Source: Rutidosis leptorrhynchoides (lineage: Eukaryota > Streptophyta > Magnoliopsida > Asterales > Asteraceae). From it: a DNA stretch of 64,000 nt. Below, in pieces: positions 55,088-64,000 of the stretch. A program made the position numbers and the translations under genes. Below the pieces are notes generated by a model, which was not told where the DNA came from, ran no database searches, and saw nothing but the letters and a program-made list of their open reading frames with translations. The stretch covers positions 222,343,501 to 222,407,500 of the forward strand of contig NC_092338.1 in assembly GCF_046630445.1 (NCBI RefSeq), given 5' to 3'. Every line of letters begins with the position of its first letter. Position 1 is the first letter of the stretch.

Positions 55088-58000
55088 TTATGCTGTTGAA
55101 GGTGTTGACGAATCTTCTGGAAATAGATGCGGGTATTTCTTCTTCATCTGATCTTCCCGCTCCCAGGTGAACTCGGGTCCTCTACGAGCATTCCATCGAA
55201 CCTTAACAATTGGTATCTTGTTTTGCTTAAGTCTTTTAACCTCACGATCCATTATTTCGACGGGTTCTTCGATGAATTGAAGTTTTTCGTTGATTTGGAT
55301 TTCATCTAACGGAATAGTGAGATCTTCTTTAGCAAAACATTTCTTCAAATTCGAGACGTGGAAAGTGTTATGTACAGCCGCGAGTTGTTGAGGTAACTCA
55401 AGTCGGTAAGCTACTGGTCCGACACGATCAATAATCTTGAATGGTCCAATATACCTTGGATTTAATTTCCCTCGTTTACCAAATCGAACAACGCCTTTCC
55501 AAGGTGCAACTTTAAGCATGACCATCTCTCCAATTTCAAATTCTATATCTTTTCTTTTAATGTCAGCGTAGCTCTTTTGTCGACTTTGGGCGGTTTTCAA
55601 CCGTTGTTGAATTTGGATGATCTTCTCGGTAGTTTCTTGTATAATCTCCGGACCCGTAATCTGTCTATCCCCCACTTCACTCCAACAAATTGGAGACCTG
55701 CACTTTCTACCATAAAGTGCTTCAAACGGCCCCATCTCAATGCTTGAATGGTAGCTGTTGTTGTAGGAAAATTCTGCTAATGGTAGATGTCGATCCCAAC
55801 TGTTTCCAAAATCAATAACACATGCTCGTAGCATGTCTTCAAGCGTTTGTATCGTCCTTTCGCTCTGCCCATCAGTTTGTGGATGATAGGCAGTACTCAT
55901 GTCTAGACGAGTTCCTAATGCTTGCTGTAATGTCTGCCAGAATCTTGAAATAAATCTGCCATCCCTATCAGAGATAATAGAGATTGGTATTCCATGTCTG
56001 GAGATGACTTCCTTCAAATACAGTCGTGCTAACTTCTCCATCTTGTCATCTTCTCTTATTGGCAGGAAGTGTGCTGATTTGGTGAGACGATCAACTATTA
56101 CCCAAATAGTATCAAAACCACTTGCAGTCCTTGGCAATTTAGTGATGAAATCCATGGTAATGTTTTCCCATTTCCATTCCGGGATTTCGGGTTGTTGAAG
56201 TAGACCTGATGGTTTCTGATGCTCAGCTTTGACCTTAGAACACGTCAAACATTCTCCTACGTATTTAGCAACATCGGCTTTCATACCCGGCCACCAAAAA
56301 TGTTTCTTGAGATCCTTGTACATCTTCCCCGTTCCAGGATGTATTGAGTATCTGGTTTTATGAGCTTCTCTAAGTACCATTTCTCTCATATCTCCAAATT
56401 TTGGTACCCAAATCCTTTCAGCCCTATACCGGGTTCCGTCTTCCCAAATATTAAGATGCTTCTCCGATCCTTTGGGTATTTCATCCTTTAAATTTCCCTC
56501 TTTTAAAACTCCTTGTTGTGCCTCCTTTATTTGAGTAGTAAGGTTATTATGAATCATTATATTCATAGATTTTACTCGAATGGGTTCTCTGTCCTTCCTG
56601 CTCAAGGCATCGGCTACCACATTTGCCTTCCCCGGGTGGTAACGAATCTCAAAGTCGTAATCATTCAACAATTCAATCCACCTACGCTGCCTCATATTCA
56701 GTTGTTTCTGATTAAATATGTGTTGAAGACTTTTGTGGTCGGTATATATAATACTTTTGACCCCATATAAGTAGTGCCTCCAAGTCTTTAATGCAAAAAC
56801 AACCGCGCCTAATTCCAAATCATGCGTCGTATAATTTTGTTCGTGAATCTTCAATTGTCTAGACGCATAAGCAATCACCTTCGTTCGTTGCATTAATACA
56901 CAACCGAGACCTTGCTTTGATGCGTCACAATAAATCACAAAATCATCATTCCCTTCAGGCAATGACAATATAGGTGCCGTAGTTAGCTTTTTCTTCAATA
57001 ACTGAAACGCTTTCTCTTGTTCATCATTCCATTCAAATTTCTTCCCTTTATGCGTTAATGCAGTCAAGGGTTTTGCTATTCTGGAAAATTCTTGGATGAA
57101 CCTTCTGTAGTAACCAGCTAGTCCTAAAAACTGGCGTATGTGTTTCGGAGTTTTCGGGGTTTCCCACTTTTCAACAGTTTCTATCTTTGCCGGATCCACC
57201 TTAATACCTTCTTTGTTCACTATGTGACCGAGTAATTGAACTTCTTCCAACCAAAATGCACACTTTGAAAACTTAGCGTACAATTTTTCCTTCCTCAATA
57301 CTTCTAACACCTTTCTCAAATGTTCACCGTGTTCTTGGTCATTCTTTGAGTAAATAAGTATGTCATCAATGAAAACAATGACAAACTTGTCAAGGTATGG
57401 TCCACACACTCGGTTCATAAGGTCCATGAACACATCTGGTGCATTAGTTAAACCAAACGGCAAGACCATAAACTCATAATGACCGTAACGTGTTCTGAAA
57501 GCAGTCTTTGGAATATCATCTTCTTTCACCCGCATTTGATGATACCCGGAACGTAAGTCAATCTTTGAATAAACAGACGAGCCTTGTAGTTGATCAAATA
57601 AGTCGTCGATTCTCGGTAGTGGGTAGCGGTTCTTGATGGTAAGTTTGTTCAACTCTCGGTAGTTGATACACAACCTGAATGTACCATCTTTCTTCTTGAC
57701 AAACAAAACAGGAGCTCCCCACGGTGATGTGCTTGGTCGAATGAAACCACGCTCTAAAAGTTCTTGTAATTGGCTTTGCAGTTCTTTCATCTCGCTGGGT
57801 GCGAGTCTGTAAGGAGCACGAGCTATTGGTGCAGCTCCTGGTACAAGATCTATTTGAAATTCAACGGATCGATGTGGGGGTAATCCCGGTAATTCTTTCA
57901 GAAATACATCGGGAAATTCTTTTGCAATGGGAACATCATTGATGCTCTTTTCTTCAGTTTGTACTTTCTCGACGTGTGCTAGAACAGCATAGCAACCTTT

Positions 58001-59668
58001 TCTTATTAGTTTTTGTGCCTTCAAATTACTAATAAGATGTAGCTTCGTGTTGCCCTTTTCTCCGTACACCATTAAGGGTTTTCCTTTTTCTCGTATAATG
58101 CGAATTGCATTTTTGTAACAAACGATCTCTGCTTTCACTTCTTTCAACCAGTCCATACCGATTATCACATCAAAACTCCCTAACTCTACTGGTATCAAAT
58201 CAATCTTAAATGTTTCGCTAACCAGTTTAATTTCTCGATTCCGACATATATTATCTGCTGAAATTAATTTACCATTTGCTAATTCGAGTATTAATTTACT
58301 ATCCAAAGGCGTCAATGGACAACTTAATTTAGCACAAAAATCCCTACTCATATAGCTTCTATCCGCACCCGAATCAAATAAAACGTAAGCAGATTTATTG
58401 TCAAAAAGAAACGTACCCGTAACAAGCTCCGGGTCTTCCTGTGCCTCTGCCGCATTAATATTGAAAACTCTTCCGCGGCCTTGTCCATTCGTGTTCTCCT
58501 GGTTCGGGCAATTTCTAATAATGTGGCCCGGTTTTCCACATTTATAACAAACTACATTGGCATAACTTGCTCCGACACTACTTGCTCCGCCATTACTCGT
58601 TCCGTCACCATTTGTTCCTTTCGTTCTATTAACCCCTGGTCCGTAGACCTCACACTTCGCCGTGCTATGACCATTTCTTTTACACTTGTTGTAAAATTTG
58701 GTGCAGAACCCCGAGTGATACTTTTCACACCTTTGGCATAGTTGCTTCTGATTGTTGTTGTTGTTGCGGTTATTATTGTTATTGGGATGATTGTTGTAGT
58801 TGCTGTTGCTGTTGTTGTTGTTGTTGTTGTTGTTGGGCCGTTTGTTGTAGTTGCGATTGATGTTGCGATTGTTGGGATAATTGTTGCGATTATTGTTGTA
58901 ATTGCTGTTGTTGTTGTATTGGTGATTCTTATCACCGTTTTCCTCCCACTTTCTTTTGACTTGCTTCACATTGGTCTCTTCAGCAGTCTGTTCTTTAATT
59001 CTTTCTTCAATCTGGTTCACTAGTTTGTGAGCCATTCTACATGCCTGTTGTATGGAGGCGGGCTCGTGTGAACTTATATCTTCTTGGATTCTTTCCGGTA
59101 ATCCTTTCACAAACGCGTCGATCTTCTCTTCCTCATCTTCGAATGCTCCCGGACACAATAGGCACAATTCTGTGAATCGTCTTTCATACGTGGTAATATC
59201 AAATCCTTGGGTTCGTAACCCTCTAAGTTCTGTCTTGAGCTTATTGACCTCGGTTCTGGGACGGTACTTCTCGTTCATCAAGTGCTTGAATGCTGACCAC
59301 GGTAGTGCGTACGCATCGTCTTGTCCCACTTGTTCTAGATAGGTATTCCACCATGTTAACGCAGAACCTGTGAAGGTATGCGTAGCGTACTTCACTTTGT
59401 CCTCTTCAGTACACTTACTTATGGCAAACACCGATTCGACCTTCTCGGTCCACCGTTTCAATCCGATTGGTCCTTCGGTTCCATCAAATTCCAAAGGTTT
59501 GCAGGCAGTGAATTCTTTGTAGGTGCATCCTACACGATTTCCTGTACTGCTAGATCCAAGGTTATTGTTGGTATGTAGCGCAGCCTGTACTGCGGCTATG
59601 TTTGAAGCTAGAAAAGTACGGAATTCCTCTTCATTCATATTCACGGTGTGTCGAGTAGTCGGTGCCAT
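55088..59668 (-). CDS. gag-pol: chromovirus Gag-Pol polyprotein (Tekay/Del-like), intact
   Basis: 1526 codons from [16 protein letters not shown]; an in-frame ATG at 59704 adds 12 residues but 59668 has the better context (GAAATGG). Positions below count from 59704. Gag core about 60-240; Asn-rich repeat 262-320; knuckle [14 protein letters not shown] 386-399. Protease FDSGADRS at 443-450. RT 640-820 with catalytic FIDD at 778-781. RNase H CDASKQG (D927), YTDHKS (D989). Integrase zinc site H1115/H1122/C1152/C1155, catalytic D1185, D1246 and E1282 (35 residues between the last two). Chromodomain about 1477-1532 ([15 protein letters not shown]). All catalytic residues are present. It copies the element and inserts it, with heterochromatin targeting by the chromodomain. 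Confidence 0.95.
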   Translation of the reverse strand: MAPTTRHTVNMNEEEFRTFLASNIAAVQAALHTNNNLGSSSTGNRVGCTYKEFTACKPLEFDGTEGPIGLKRWTEKVESVFAISKCTEEDKVKYATHTFTGSALTWWNTYLEQVGQDDAYALPWSAFKHLMNEKYRPRTEVNKLKTELRGLRTQGFDITTYERRFTELCLLCPGAFEDEEEKIDAFVKGLPERIQEDISSHEPASIQQACRMAHKLVNQIEERIKEQTAEETNVKQVKRKWEENGDKNHQYNNNSNYNNNRNNYPNNRNINRNYNKRPNNNNNNNNSNSNYNNHPNNNNNRNNNNNQKQLCQRCEKYHSGFCTKFYNKCKRNGHSTAKCEVYGPGVNRTKGTNGDGTSNGGASSVGASYANVVCYKCGKPGHIIRNCPNQENTNGQGRGRVFNINAAEAQEDPELVTGTFLFDNKSAYVLFDSGADRSYMSRDFCAKLSCPLTPLDSKLILELANGKLISADNICRNREIKLVSETFKIDLIPVELGSFDVIIGMDWLKEVKAEIVCYKNAIRIIREKGKPLMVYGEKGNTKLHLISNLKAQKLIRKGCYAVLAHVEKVQTEEKSINDVPIAKEFPDVFLKELPGLPPHRSVEFQIDLVPGAAPIARAPYRLAPSEMKELQSQLQELLERGFIRPSTSPWGAPVLFVKKKDGTFRLCINYRELNKLTIKNRYPLPRIDDLFDQLQGSSVYSKIDLRSGYHQMRVKEDDIPKTAFRTRYGHYEFMVLPFGLTNAPDVFMDLMNRVCGPYLDKFVIVFIDDILIYSKNDQEHGEHLRKVLEVLRKEKLYAKFSKCAFWLEEVQLLGHIVNKEGIKVDPAKIETVEKWETPKTPKHIRQFLGLAGYYRRFIQEFSRIAKPLTALTHKGKKFEWNDEQEKAFQLLKKKLTTAPILSLPEGNDDFVIYCDASKQGLGCVLMQRTKVIAYASRQLKIHEQNYTTHDLELGAVVFALKTWRHYLYGVKSIIYTDHKSLQHIFNQKQLNMRQRRWIELLNDYDFEIRYHPGKANVVADALSRKDREPIRVKSMNIMIHNNLTTQIKEAQQGVLKEGNLKDEIPKGSEKHLNIWEDGTRYRAERIWVPKFGDMREMVLREAHKTRYSIHPGTGKMYKDLKKHFWWPGMKADVAKYVGECLTCSKVKAEHQKPSGLLQQPEIPEWKWENITMDFITKLPRTASGFDTIWVIVDRLTKSAHFLPIREDDKMEKLARLYLKEVISRHGIPISIISDRDGRFISRFWQTLQQALGTRLDMSTAYHPQTDGQSERTIQTLEDMLRACVIDFGNSWDRHLPLAEFSYNNSYHSSIEMGPFEALYGRKCRSPICWSEVGDRQITGPEIIQETTEKIIQIQQRLKTAQSRQKSYADIKRKDIEFEIGEMVMLKVAPWKGVVRFGKRGKLNPRYIGPFKIIDRVGPVAYRLELPQQLAAVHNTFHVSNLKKCFAKEDLTIPLDEIQINEKLQFIEEPVEIMDREVKRLKQNKIPIVKVRWNARRGPEFTWEREDQMKKKYPHLFPEDSSTPSTA

Positions 59669-60009
59669 TTCCTTCAAAATAGTCAAATGGAACAAGTTAA
59701 TCATACAGAATATTAAGAGTAGTTAATAGTATTTCGTAGCATAATATGAACTCATTTATAAAAGCTTTTTCTTCATATTAGCGTTTTATAAGTTTAAATT
59801 CGGGTAGTACCTACCCGTTAAGTTCATACTTAGTAGCTAATATACCATTCAACTACTACAATTCTATATGAAAAACTGATTATAATAATATTTCGCGTTC
59901 AAACTTTTATACAATATTTTACAAACTTACAATACCGCTTATTTTACATAAAGCATGAAATATAGCACACAATAACTTCGATACAAGATAGTTGTGAAGA
60001 TAATTCTAG
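59669..60009 (-). other. spacer between F-box ORF and gag with PPT-like hairpin
   Basis: About 340 bp. On the minus strand TTAACGGGTAGGTACT at 59806-59821 repeats the true PPT/LTR-junction sequence. On the plus strand CGGGTAG-TAC-CTACCCG (59801-59817) is a perfect 7-bp-arm hairpin. The rest is AT-rich without ORF. Confidence 0.7.
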
Positions 60010-60693
60010 CTAGTACACAAGTCGTTCAGCAAAGGCAATAAAGACACGTAATTCATACGTCCAGAAACAAGTCATGCATTCTGGTTTTACTAGGACTACT
60101 TCCCATCCTTGGTCTTGTGGAACATAACCGTTATGGCCATTGATAAGACAGCGTGTTGTAACGTCATCAAAGGGACAAGGGTTACGTAATGACCAACAGT
60201 CTCGTAATAACCTAAAAACCTCATTTCTTACCCCAATTACCGACTCCGTCACTTGTGGGAACGTTTTGTTTAATAGTTGTAGCCCGATGTTCTTGTTCTC
60301 ACTTTTGTGAGAAGCGAACATTACTAACCCGTAAGCATAACATGCTTCTTTATGTTGCATGTTAGCCGCTTTTTCTAAATCACGAAGTCCTATATTCAGA
60401 TATACTGAGTCAAAATAATTTCTTAACCCGTTGCATAAAATAGCATTTGGGTTCCCCGCAATATATGCGTCAAAGTAAACACATCGTAACTTATGGATTT
60501 CCCAATGTGATATTCCCCATCTTCCGAACGAAAGCCTTTTATAAACCAAGGCATTCTTGGAACGTTCTTTTAATGTCTTACAAACTGATCTTGCCTTAAA
60601 TAGTTGTGCCGAGGAATTCTGACCGACTCTAGACAAGATTTCATCAATCATGTCTCCGGGTAGGTCTCTTAAAATATTGGGTTGTCTATCCAT
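60010..60693 (-). CDS. F-box protein (At2g35280-like) carried in the chromovirus
   Basis: 227 codons, no stops, no introns. F-box at about residues 6-50: ILRDLPGDMIDEILSRVG, SVCKTLKERSKNALVYKRLS. Then a Sel1-like helical stretch (GLRDLEKAANMQHKEACYAY, NIGLQLLNK) and a C-terminal part (NPCPFDDVTTRCLINGHNGY). This order is that of the plant At2g35280-like F-box family; F-box proteins bring substrates to SCF ubiquitin ligases through SKP1. The start has strong context (AAAATGG). It lies between PBS and gag in the same orientation, so it would be on the genomic RNA. Host origin and retained function are inference. Confidence 0.8.
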   Translation of the reverse strand: MDRQPNILRDLPGDMIDEILSRVGQNSSAQLFKARSVCKTLKERSKNALVYKRLSFGRWGISHWEIHKLRCVYFDAYIAGNPNAILCNGLRNYFDSVYLNIGLRDLEKAANMQHKEACYAYGLVMFASHKSENKNIGLQLLNKTFPQVTESVIGVRNEVFRLLRDCWSLRNPCPFDDVTTRCLINGHNGYVPQDQGWEVVLVKPECMTCFWTYELRVFIAFAERLVY

Positions 60694-60840
60694 TTTGTGT
60701 TTTTATACTGTAAAATAGACAAGAGTTAGATTCATAAAAAATAAAAATAAAAATACTTATTAATACAAGCAATTTTTACATATATCATAAAGCATAAGCA
60801 CACTATATTACATATATTACACCACACGAATATAACTATC

Positions 60841-61452
60841 TTATTCCGACTCGCTCATTTCTTCTTGTTCGGTTTTGGTTTGTTTTGCCAAGTTTCTAGG
60901 GATATATGATGTTCCCCTAATACGAGCCGTCGTTATCCACATTGGTTTAGAAAAACCTGGTGGTTTAGAGGTTCCCGGGTCATTGTTACAACTTAAGGAC
61001 TTCGGGGGTTGACGATACATATAAAGTTCATCGGGGTTGGAATTAGATTTCTCTATTTTTATGCCCTTTTTATTATTTTCTTTTGCCTTTTTAAATTCAG
61101 TTGGGGTAATTTCTATAACATCATCGGAATTCTCGTCGGAATCCGATTCATCGGAGAATTGGTAATCCTCCCAATATTTTGCTTCCTTGGCGGAAACACC
61201 ATTGACCATGATTAACCTTGGTCGGTTGGTTGAGGATTCTCTTTTACTTAACCGTTTTATTATTTCCCCCACCGATTCTATTTCTTCTTCCGGTTCCGAT
61301 TCTTCTTCCGGTTCCGATTCTTCTTCCGGTTCCGACTCTTCTTCCGGTTCCTCTTCGGGAACTTGTGAATCAGTCCACGAATCATTCCAATTTACATTTA
61401 ACTCTTCATTATTATTAGGTGAGTCAATGGGACTTGTTCTAGAGGTAGACAT
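60841..61452 (-). CDS. acidic ORF of unknown function carried in the chromovirus
   Basis: 203 codons, open. N-terminal MSTSRTSPIDSPNNNEELNV, then a run of EEESEP repeats (residues about 32-57) encoded by four 18-bp units, a short conserved-looking helix VGEIIKRLSKRESSTNRPRL, a second acidic Ser/Asp stretch (FSDESDSDENSDDVIEI), a Lys-rich part and a C-terminus with PPGFSKPMWITTARIRGTSY. No domain recognised; probably disordered and possibly nuclear. It is the first ORF after the PBS, about 190 bp from it, and 147 bp upstream of the F-box ORF. Confidence 0.65.
   Translation of the reverse strand: MSTSRTSPIDSPNNNEELNVNWNDSWTDSQVPEEEPEEESEPEEESEPEEESEPEEEIESVGEIIKRLSKRESSTNRPRLIMVNGVSAKEAKYWEDYQFSDESDSDENSDDVIEITPTEFKKAKENNKKGIKIEKSNSNPDELYMYRQPPKSLSCNNDPGTSKPPGFSKPMWITTARIRGTSYIPRNLAKQTKTEQEEMSESE
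61282..61353. repeat. 18-bp coding minisatellite, four units
   Basis: Units TTCTTCTTCCGGTTCCGA at 61282, 61300 and 61318 are identical; the fourth at 61336 differs at its ends. In the acidic ORF this encodes SEPEEE repeats. The unit length is a multiple of three, so copy-number change keeps the frame. Confidence 0.95.
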
Positions 61453-61641
61453 CTATCACATAATATCAAACACGATAAGAGATTAATATATCACATAATA
61501 TTCATATGTTAAAAATATATAGTTTCCAACAAAAATGTTAAGCAATCATTTTTAAAGAAAACACGGTCGAAGTCCAGACTCACTAATGCATCCTAACAAA
61601 CTCGATAAGACACACTAATGCAAATTTTCTGGTTCTCTAAG
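61453..61641 (-). other. chromovirus leader between PBS and acidic ORF
   Basis: About 190 bp, AT-rich, no ORF and no clear motif. Confidence 0.6.
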
Positions 61642-61660
61642 ACCAACGCTCGGATACCAA
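61642..61660 (-). other. primer binding site, Met-tRNA type
   Basis: Minus strand TTGGTATCCGAGCGTTGG, one base after the LTR. The core TGGTATCCGAGC differs from the iMet PBS TGGTATCAGAGC at one position, as expected for Tekay/Del chromoviruses. Confidence 0.8.
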
Positions 61661-61661
61661 C

Positions 61662-64000
61662 TGAAATGTCCCGTTCTTATTGATTATAAACGTTCCATAT
61701 TAATTGATTTCGTTGAGAGGTTTTGACCTCTATATGAGACGTTTTTCAAAGACTGCATTCATTTTAAAATAAACCATAACCTTTATTTCATCAATAAAGG
61801 TTTAAAAAGCTTTACGTAGATTATCAAATAATGATAATCTAAAATATCCTGTTTACACACGACCATTACATAATGGTTTACAATACAAATATGTTACAAC
61901 AAAATAAGTTTCTTGAATGCAGTTTTTACACAATATCATACAAGCATGGACTCCAATTCTCGTCCTTATTTAAGTATGCGACAGCGGAAGCTCTTAATAA
62001 TCACCTGAGAATAAACATGCTTAAAACGTCAACAAAAATGTTGGTGAGTTATAGGTTTAACCTATATATATCAAATCATAATAATAGACCACAAGATTTC
62101 ATATTTCAATACACATCCCATACATAGAGATAAAAATCATTCATATGGTGAACACCTGGTAACCGACAATGACAAGATGCATATATAAGAATATCCCCAT
62201 CATTCCGGGACACCCTTCGGATATGATATAAATTTCGAAGTACTAAAGCATCCGGTACTTTGGATGGGGTTTGTTAGGCCCAATAGATCTATCTTTAGGA
62301 TTCGCGTCAATTAGAGTGTCTGTTCCCTAATTCTTAGATTACCAGACTTAATAAAAAGGGGCATATTCGATTTCGATAATTCAACCATAGAATGTAGTTT
62401 CACGTACTTGTGTCTATTTTGTAAATCATTTATAAAACCTGCATGTATTCTCATCCCAAAAATATTAGATTTTAAAAGTGGGACTATAACTCACTTTCAC
62501 AGATTTTTACTTCGTCGGGAAGTAAGACTTGGCCACTGGTTGATTCACGAACCTATAACAATATATACATATATATCAAAGTATGTTCAAAATATATTTA
62601 CAACACTTTTAATATATTTTGATGTTTTAAGTTTATTAAGTCAGCTGTCCTCGTTAGTAACCTACAACTAGTTGTCCACAGTTAGATGTACAGAAATAAA
62701 TCGATAAATATTATCTTGAATCAATCCACAACCCAGTGTATACGTATCTCAATATTGATCACAACTCAAACTATATATATTTTGGAATCAACCTCAACCC
62801 TGTATAGCTAACTCCAACATTCACATATAGAGTGTCTATGGTTGTTCCGAAATATATATAGATGTGTCGACATGATAGGTCGAAACATTGTATACGTGTC
62901 TATGGTATCTCAAGATTACATAATATATAATACAAGTTGATTAAGTTATGGTTGGAATAGATTTGTTACCAATTTTCACGTAGCTAAAATGAGAAAAATT
63001 ATCCAATCTTGTTTTACCCATAACTTCTTCATTTTAAATCCGTTTTGAGTGAATCAAATTGCTATGGTTTCATATTGAACTCTATTTTATGAATCTAAAC
63101 AAAAAAAGTATAGGTTTCTAGTCGGAAAAATAAGTTACAAGTCGTTTTTGTAAAGGTAGTCATTTCAGTCGAAAGAACGACGTCTAGATGACCATTTTAG
63201 AAAACATACTTCCACTTTGAGTTTAACCATAATTTTTGGATATAGTTTCATGTTCATAATAAAAATAATTTTCTCAGAATAACAACTTTTAAATCAAAGT
63301 TTATCATAGTTTTTAATTAACTAACCCAAAACAGCCCGCGGTGTTACTACGACGGCGTAAATCCGGTTTTACGGTGTTTTTCGTGTTTCCAGGTTTTAAA
63401 TCATTAAGTTAGCATATCATATAGATATAGAACATGTGTTTAGTTGATTTTAAAAGTCAAGTTAGAAGGATTAACTTTTGTTTGCGAACAAGTTTAGAAT
63501 TAACTAAACTATGTTCTAGTGATTACAAGTTTAAACCTTCGAATAAGATAGCTTTATATGTATGAATTGAATGATGTTATGAACATCATTACTACCTTAA
63601 GTTCCTTGGATAAACCTACTGGAAAAGAGAAAAATGGATCTAGCTTCAATGGATCCTTGGATGGCTCGAAGTTCTTGAAGCAGAATCATGACACGAAAAC
63701 AAGTTCAAGTAAGATCATCACTTGAAATAAGATTGTTATAGTTATAGAAATTGAACCAAAGTTTGAATATGATTATTATCTTGTATTAGAATGATAACCT
63801 ACTGTAAGAAACAAAGATTTCTTGAGGTTGGATGATCACCTTACAAGATTGGAAGTGAGCTAGCAAACTTGAAAGTATTCTTAATTTTATGAAACTAGAA
63901 CTTTTAGAATTTATGAAGAACACTTAGAACTTGAAGATAGAACTTGAGAGAGATCAATTAGATGAAGAAAATTGAAGAATGAAAGTGTTTGTAGGTGTTT
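61662..64000 (-). mobile_element. 5' LTR of chromovirus (cut by window end)
   Basis: TGAAATGTCCCG onward, 2339 bp visible, nearly identical to 51803-54141. By comparison about 910 bp more lie to the right. The conserved block starts at 62004. Confidence 0.93.

Larger units (their letters stand above)
51803..64000 (-). mobile_element. complete young Tekay/Del-like chromovirus with extra ORFs (5' LTR truncated by window)
   Basis: Minus-strand order: 5' LTR (61662 onward), PBS 61642-61660, acidic ORF, F-box ORF, PPT-like hairpin, gag-pol with chromodomain, PPT, 3' LTR (51803-55052). If the 5' LTR equals the 3' LTR the element is about 13.1 kb. Over the roughly 2.3 kb that can be compared I see about a dozen differences between the two LTRs, so insertion is recent. 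CATAC at 51798-51802 is the expected target copy on the left. Gag-pol is open throughout, so the element may be autonomous. Confidence 0.92.

Noticed and set aside
58742..59023. Plus-strand Val/Ile-rich membrane-like ORF
   Set aside because: Shadow of the Asn-rich repeat of chromovirus gag on the other strand.

Overview
This is plant nuclear DNA, almost certainly heterochromatic or intergenic sequence from a eudicot. It is AT-rich, and nearly every base belongs to LTR retrotransposons nested inside one another. The lineages (Athila-type and chromovirus Ty3/gypsy, a Sirevirus-type Ty1/copia and a second copia) and the style of their LTRs resemble Asteraceae genomes. That family assignment is inference from recalled repeat style; no search was run. 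I see no ordinary stand-alone host gene, no rRNA and no CRISPR.

Layout, left to right. (1) 1-2311: the 3' end and 3' LTR of a plus-strand Athila-like element. (2) 2312-29340: a minus-strand Athila element with 5' LTR at 23706-29340, tRNA-Asp-type PBS, gag at 20657-22428 and protease/RT at 6329-8214 plus 2312-2451. It has been split by a solo LTR (2452-6328, TSD CCGGC), a complete copia element (8215-20651, TSD AGGAA) that itself holds a solo LTR (9353-13601, TSD GTTTG), and a solo LTR inside the Athila 5' LTR (23904-27606, TSD CTAGC). (3) 29341-32255: the 3' end of a plus-strand chromovirus with a shortened integrase-chromodomain and its 3' LTR. (4) 32256-32698: an unidentified gene-like fragment, then the start of another LTR (32699-33930). 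(5) 33931-51355: a Sirevirus with 5' LTR, PBS, gag, pol and two ORFs after pol. It is interrupted by a solo LTR (47314-50569, TSD AACTT) and lacks its 3' LTR in this window. (6) 51356-51802: a fragment of another LTR. (7) 51803 to the window end: a young minus-strand Tekay/Del-like chromovirus. Its 1526-codon gag-pol is open and all catalytic motifs are present. Its 5' LTR runs off the window.

The most unusual object is element 7. Between its PBS and gag it carries two extra intact ORFs in the same orientation: a 203-aa acidic protein and a 227-aa F-box protein. A polypurine-tract-like hairpin lies between the F-box ORF and gag. This looks like a retrotransposon that has taken up host coding sequence and kept it open.

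The second notable pattern is regulatory. The Sirevirus carries clusters of a near-palindrome (CACTCGACCGAGTG and variants) just upstream of the LTR TATA box and again in the gag leader. The same motif clusters and a second TATA box recur in front of the post-pol ORFs, which suggests an internal promoter module. The unrelated Athila element has an analogous pair of perfect palindromes (core CATGCGATCGCATG) just upstream of its LTR TATA box and another pair in its leader. Other structural signals are tRNA-like modules inside two gypsy LTRs, a 208+208 bp inverted repeat, and a block of about 45 bp conserved in eight otherwise diverged LTRs.

All coordinates come from reading the sequence by eye. 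LTR ends backed by target-site duplications are firm; the others are approximate.
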